Shown one piece after another: positions 6,082 through 9,236 of a stretch of 9,236 bases of DNA (its first letter is position 1; each line of letters begins with the position of its first letter). The stretch spans positions 1 through 9,236 of the forward strand of contig CABRSG010000081.1 of assembly GCA_902473545.1 (NCBI GenBank), in the 5' to 3' direction. Position numbers and translations under genes: made by a program. The notes under the pieces were generated by a model. That model saw only the letters and a program-made list of their open reading frames with translations, ran no database searches and was not told the origin of the DNA. Origin of the DNA: an uncultured Lachnospiraceae bacterium (GTDB lineage: Bacteria; Bacillota; Clostridia; Lachnospirales; Lachnospiraceae).

Positions 6082-6713
6082 ATTACAAATATTTAAATAT
6101 GGAAACTTACAAAAGAAAAAATCATTTTGAATACTTCAATGGTCTGGCCTACCCATATGTTGGACTAACAGTAAATGTGGATATTACAGATCTGCTGAAA
6201 ACGGTTAAGGCGAAAAAACTTCCTCTCTTTTTGTCAATTTGCTATTGCGTTTCCAAATCCGCCAATCGAGTGCCGGAATTTAGACAAAGGATTCTTAATA
6301 ATCAGATTGTAGAATATGACTATTGCTTAACCTCTCATACAGTAGCATTAAGTGACAGCACGTATTGTTACTGCGACCTGGACAGTAACCGCTCCTTTGA
6401 GGATTATATTCGTTATGCGGTAAATGAACAGGAAAAAGCCAAACAAAAAAACTCCATCAATGAAGAGGCAGACGATGTATTAGGTAAAATTTTTATATCC
6501 ACGATCCCATGGGTATCTTATACTGCGCTTATTAATCCTACGCCTGTTCCAGCAGACAGCAATCCGCGGATTACATGGGGAAAATATTTTATACAAAATG
6601 AAAAAGTGCTTCTTCCGGTTTCCGTGTTATGCCATCACGCATTAGTGGACGGATTGCATATTTCAAAGTTTTATGATTTTTTAAACGAAGAAATGGCATC
6701 TGTTGCACAATAG
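6078..6713 (+). CDS. CatA-like chloramphenicol O-acetyltransferase
   Basis: 211 residues, close to the usual 210-220 of type A chloramphenicol acetyltransferases, which form trimers in the cytoplasm and inactivate chloramphenicol with acetyl-CoA. Visible family features: R13 followed by NHFEYF (15-20), VPEFRQRI (65-72), IPWVSYTAL (143-151), and the active-site block HHALVDGLHISKFYDFL (186-202). In that block H187 would be the general base and D191 its structural partner. The position matching catalytic Ser148 of the type III enzyme appears to be A150, so activity or substrate may differ. The ATG at 6078 follows AGAGAGGG. The gene is clearly more AT-rich than its neighbours (23 of 60 bases G+C at 6121-6180, against 42 of 60 at 7561-7620 in the next gene), which suggests horizontal acquisition. 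Resistance is not proven from sequence. Confidence 0.87.
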   Translation: MNYKYLNMETYKRKNHFEYFNGLAYPYVGLTVNVDITDLLKTVKAKKLPLFLSICYCVSKSANRVPEFRQRILNNQIVEYDYCLTSHTVALSDSTYCYCDLDSNRSFEDYIRYAVNEQEKAKQKNSINEEADDVLGKIFISTIPWVSYTALINPTPVPADSNPRITWGKYFIQNEKVLLPVSVLCHHALVDGLHISKFYDFLNEEMASVAQ

Positions 6714-6830
6714 CCCATAACCTATCGGCAATGTAACAAAGCCCTAAAACGACTTCCCGCCTATTTCAATTTTTGAGAACTTTGTATGTTCTACTTTTTG
6801 TACATTTAAATTTGAAAGGAGAAATGAGTT

Positions 6831-8249
6831 ATGAAAAGAAACACATTATTCACGTTACTTACGCTTACGGCAGCGATTGGAGCAACTGTCTGCGCTGTGA
6901 CCGCCTCCGCCGCGGAAAGCTGTTCACCTGCCGATGCGCAGTCTGCCAAAAAAAGCTCTTCGTCCGCAAAAGAGAGCGCAGCAATCACCGGCACGCAGAC
7001 CATTGTGATCGAAGGGCATGACTGGGGACCCGCTGTCACAAAAACAATTCTCACGCTGGATACAGCGGTTTCGCCGGATTCTGTCAGTGCAGAGAGCTTC
7101 CTGGTGACAGAACGAAAGGAAGCCTTCAACTGGGCGGCGCTTGGCGATGCTTCGCTCGATCCCACGCAGCATATTACTGCAGAAGCGCCGCGCACGGTCA
7201 CAGCAGCATACGCCTGCGATGCCGACGGTAATCTGGTTTCCGGCGCGTCCGCAAACATCGCTCTGGAGCTGTCCTTCGGCCCGGACAGCGGCTCTCCCTA
7301 CTGCTACGATGTTTTTACCGGTATGAATACTGTCTGCGATCCTTATGAGCTTTCTGTAACGCTTGCGGACGGCGGCACACTGAAAACCAAGGACGGCGCT
7401 GTCGTTACCGCTCTGTCCGTGGATGCTGCTGCGGACATGACGTCCGCGCTGATCCCGCAGCTCGCGAACGTCGACCTCTCCGGCAGTTTCACCGGGACCG
7501 ACGGAAAAACACTCACCTACGGCTCCTATGCGCCGGATGACAACGGCGAAAAGCATCCGCTGGTCATCTGGCTTCACGGCGCAGGCGAGGGCGGCACCGA
7601 CCCGTCTATCCCGCTGCTCGGCAACAAAGTAACCGCTCTTTACGGCGAGGAATTTCAGACAATCATGGGCGGCGCTTACGTTCTGACTCCGCAAACGCCA
7701 TACTTCTGGCTTGCCTACAATGAGGAGGGCTCCTGGACAGACAACCCCGGCACGGACTCTATCTTCCTGCCGACCTTAAAAGAGCTGATCGACAGCTACA
7801 TCGAAGCAAATTCGAACATCGACACCAACCGCATCTATGTGGGCGGATGTTCCAACGGCGGCTTCATGACGATGGATCTTGTGTTAAACTACCCGGATTT
7901 TTTCGCGGCAGCTTACCCGATCTGCGAAGCCTACATGGACGCCGGTATCACCGACGAGCAGCTTGAAAGCATTAAGAAGCTTCCCATCTGGTTCGTCTAT
8001 GCAAAAAATGACGACACCGTTCTCCCTGATATCTACGAAGCTCCCACCATTGCACGTCTGCAGGAGATCGGCGCAGATGTCCACACCTCGATTTTTGAGG
8101 ATGTCCACGACACCACCGGGCTTTACGCCATGGAGGACGGCTCCCCCTATCAGTACATGGGACACTGGTCCTGGCTGTATTTCTTCAACAATCAATGTGA
8201 AGAGAACGGCGTAAGCCTGTGGCAGTGGCTGTCTGAGCAGCATAGATAA
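6831..8249 (+). CDS. Secreted alpha/beta-hydrolase esterase with N-terminal Ig-like domain
   Basis: 472 residues. A Sec signal peptide spans about 1-28: KR, a hydrophobic core, then ASA-AES as probable cleavage site. A Ser/Ala-rich linker follows (about 29-53). Residues about 55-200 resemble the EstA-type Ig-like domain (TIVIEGHDWGPAVTKTILTL at 57-76). Residues about 220-470 form an alpha/beta hydrolase: oxyanion region WLHGAGEGG (247-255), nucleophile S341 in GGCSNGG (338-344), probable acid D395 in KNDDTVLP, and probable base H445 in MGHWSW. Such proteins are annotated as esterases, feruloyl- or polyhydroxybutyrate-depolymerase-like, or prolyl-oligopeptidase-like; the substrate is unknown. 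No C-terminal anchor is seen, so it is likely released. The ATG at 6831 is nine bases after AAAGGAG; a nearer ATG at 6824 is out of frame. I see no convincing promoter in 6714-6830, only an AGAAC/GTTCT inverted repeat (6776-6792). Confidence 0.85.
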   Translation: MKRNTLFTLLTLTAAIGATVCAVTASAAESCSPADAQSAKKSSSSAKESAAITGTQTIVIEGHDWGPAVTKTILTLDTAVSPDSVSAESFLVTERKEAFNWAALGDASLDPTQHITAEAPRTVTAAYACDADGNLVSGASANIALELSFGPDSGSPYCYDVFTGMNTVCDPYELSVTLADGGTLKTKDGAVVTALSVDAAADMTSALIPQLANVDLSGSFTGTDGKTLTYGSYAPDDNGEKHPLVIWLHGAGEGGTDPSIPLLGNKVTALYGEEFQTIMGGAYVLTPQTPYFWLAYNEEGSWTDNPGTDSIFLPTLKELIDSYIEANSNIDTNRIYVGGCSNGGFMTMDLVLNYPDFFAAAYPICEAYMDAGITDEQLESIKKLPIWFVYAKNDDTVLPDIYEAPTIARLQEIGADVHTSIFEDVHDTTGLYAMEDGSPYQYMGHWSWLYFFNNQCEENGVSLWQWLSEQHR

Positions 8250-8287
8250 TGTAAGCTGCAAAAACACCGTCTTTTATTCCCGCGAGG

Positions 8288-8355
8288 GTCAAATACCCCG
8301 ATGCTTGCATCGCTACTAGCTTGATGGCCCGTATGCTTACATCGGGCTATTTGAC
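8288..8355. repeat. Long imperfect inverted repeat between convergent genes
   Basis: Sixteen-base arms GTCAAATACCCCGATG (8288-8303) and CATCGGGCTATTTGAC (8340-8355) are inverted with one mismatch. The 36-base centre can also form smaller hairpins: CGATGC-TT-GCATCG (8299-8312) and GCCCG with CGGGC (8327-8331 and 8343-8347). It sits between the esterase and MFS stops and could fold in RNA from either strand, so it may end or protect both transcripts. There is no T-run, so it is not a classic terminator. The look is that of a mobile or dispersed intergenic repeat. The right arm lies inside the MFS coding region. Confidence 0.72.
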
Positions 8356-9236
8356 TTCTCCAGCTCCCAGATATGTTTGTCCTGCCGGAAGTACAGGCAC
8401 ACCCCTATTCCGGCAAATGCAATAATCAAAAATAAAAACGCAGCCCCGGAGCCTTTTCCGCTCCCGAACATTTTTACCAGGATACTCCTGTCTCTCTGCG
8501 CCGCCATCAGCGGCTCAAATACCGCATCCACCAGCACGCCGCCGAGGAAATAGCCGACCGGGATGGTAAAGAACTGCAGCGAATTGCGCACGGAATATAC
8601 ACGCCCCTGCATATGCTCCGGCACACGCAGGCGCATGATCGCATCCAGGTTGGTGCTCATGAGCGGTATGGAAATCCAGCCGAGGAAGCCTCCGATGCAC
8701 CATACCAGCGGCGTCCGCCCGAATGCCAGCAGAAAATTTTCCGTGCCCATGGACAGAAGCAGACAGTTGCAGATCACACGCACCCTGCTTTTTGGCGCTT
8801 TCACAAAGGAGGCGAGAATGCTTCCGGCAAACATCGTAATGCCGATCACCGCATTTGTGATTCCAAGCACTTTTTCGCTTCCGCCGTTTCTGGAGAGCAT
8901 CATTGCCGGAAACGCCGCGTCGTAGATGGACGCCACCAGATTAATCGCTGCCAAAAATAAGATCAGATGAAAGATTCCTTTTTCCTGCTTTAAATACGCG
9001 ATTCCTTTCTTCGCGGAAGCCAGCAGCTTCTCGCCCTTCTCTTCCGTCTCCTGGCTTTCCGGGATTTTAATCGCAAACGCCAGCGTCAGAAACGCTCCCC
9101 CAAAGGAAAGCAGATCAAACGCCACGATCGCACCCATGCCCGCAATTCCGAGAACCGCCGTCGCAATGATTGGCGTCAGAATGGAATTTAGCGAGCTGGA
9201 AAAATAGCGCAGACCGCCCACCTTCTGATAATACTT
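8337..9236 (-). CDS. MFS transporter, drug-efflux type (MefA-like DHA3), C-terminal part
   Basis: 299 codons are present and the frame runs off the right edge, so the true start is outside; the GTG at 9219-9221 is internal. It covers the end of the N-terminal half and all of the C-terminal half of a 12-segment carrier. Hydrophobic segments include ILTPIIATAVLGIAGM, AIVAFDLLSFGGAFLTLAFA, a charged central loop (PESQETEEKGEK), then LILFLAAINLVASIYDAAF, ITNAVIGITMFAGSILASF, FLGWISIPLM and FLFLIIAFAGIGVCLYF. VPEHMQGRVYSVRNSL followed by PVGYFLGGVLVDAVFEPLM is characteristic of MefA-like exporters. It probably expels a hydrophobic compound by proton antiport in the cytoplasmic membrane; the substrate is unknown. 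The last residues SNSPM and the TAA come from the arm of the inverted repeat at 8340-8355 and adjoining bases. The gene converges on the esterase gene. Confidence 0.87.
   Translation of the reverse strand, partial: KYYQKVGGLRYFSSSLNSILTPIIATAVLGIAGMGAIVAFDLLSFGGAFLTLAFAIKIPESQETEEKGEKLLASAKKGIAYLKQEKGIFHLILFLAAINLVASIYDAAFPAMMLSRNGGSEKVLGITNAVIGITMFAGSILASFVKAPKSRVRVICNCLLLSMGTENFLLAFGRTPLVWCIGGFLGWISIPLMSTNLDAIMRLRVPEHMQGRVYSVRNSLQFFTIPVGYFLGGVLVDAVFEPLMAAQRDRSILVKMFGSGKGSGAAFLFLIIAFAGIGVCLYFRQDKHIWELEKSNSPM

Noticed and set aside
6924..7694. 256-codon open frame antisense to the esterase
   Set aside because: It lies wholly inside a well-supported gene with signal peptide and catalytic motifs; its translation is Arg/Cys-rich and low in motifs, typical of a shadow frame in GC-rich DNA.

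Overview
The window looks like chromosomal DNA of a gut Firmicute, most likely Lachnospiraceae (Clostridia). The reasons are strong AGGAGG-type ribosome binding sites, moderately high G+C with AT-rich intergenic DNA, a YtrA/YtrB-type GntR-ABC operon, a membrane-anchored XRE-type regulator and a secreted Ig-like/esterase protein. This is an inference from gene style; no taxonomic marker is present.

Layout. Minus strand, 1-3504: one compact operon read from right to left. It encodes a YtrA-type GntR repressor (3130-3504), an ABC ATPase (2235-3137) and a large ABC-2-type permease with a C-terminal soluble domain (323-2260). After 22 bp comes the N-terminus of a family-20 glycoside hydrolase (beta-N-acetylhexosaminidase), cut by the left edge. 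The genes overlap or nearly abut. A good promoter and a YtrA-like inverted repeat sit in front, so the operon probably represses itself. By analogy with ytr systems it may respond to cell-envelope stress. Divergent from it, 3730-4826 (plus) is a type I glycerate kinase broken by two frame-changing deletions.

4901-5671 (minus) is an XRE-type regulator with four C-terminal membrane segments and its own promoter. A 406-bp gene-free stretch (5672-6077) follows, full of inverted repeats. Then comes an AT-rich CatA-like chloramphenicol acetyltransferase gene (6078-6713, plus) that looks horizontally acquired. 6831-8249 (plus) encodes a secreted alpha/beta-hydrolase esterase with an Ig-like N-terminal domain. 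It converges on an MFS drug-efflux-type gene (8337-9236, minus, cut by the right edge). A long imperfect inverted repeat lies between the two, and its right arm supplies the last codons and stop of the MFS gene.

Apart from the regulator-ATPase-permease-GH20 operon, the genes look like independent accessory units: efflux, acetyltransferase, esterase, regulator and a decayed kinase. I see no clearly new multi-gene system. The most interesting items are the kinase lesions, the inverted-repeat cluster before the acetyltransferase, a possible coupled leader ORF on that gene, and the repeat embedded in the MFS 3' end.
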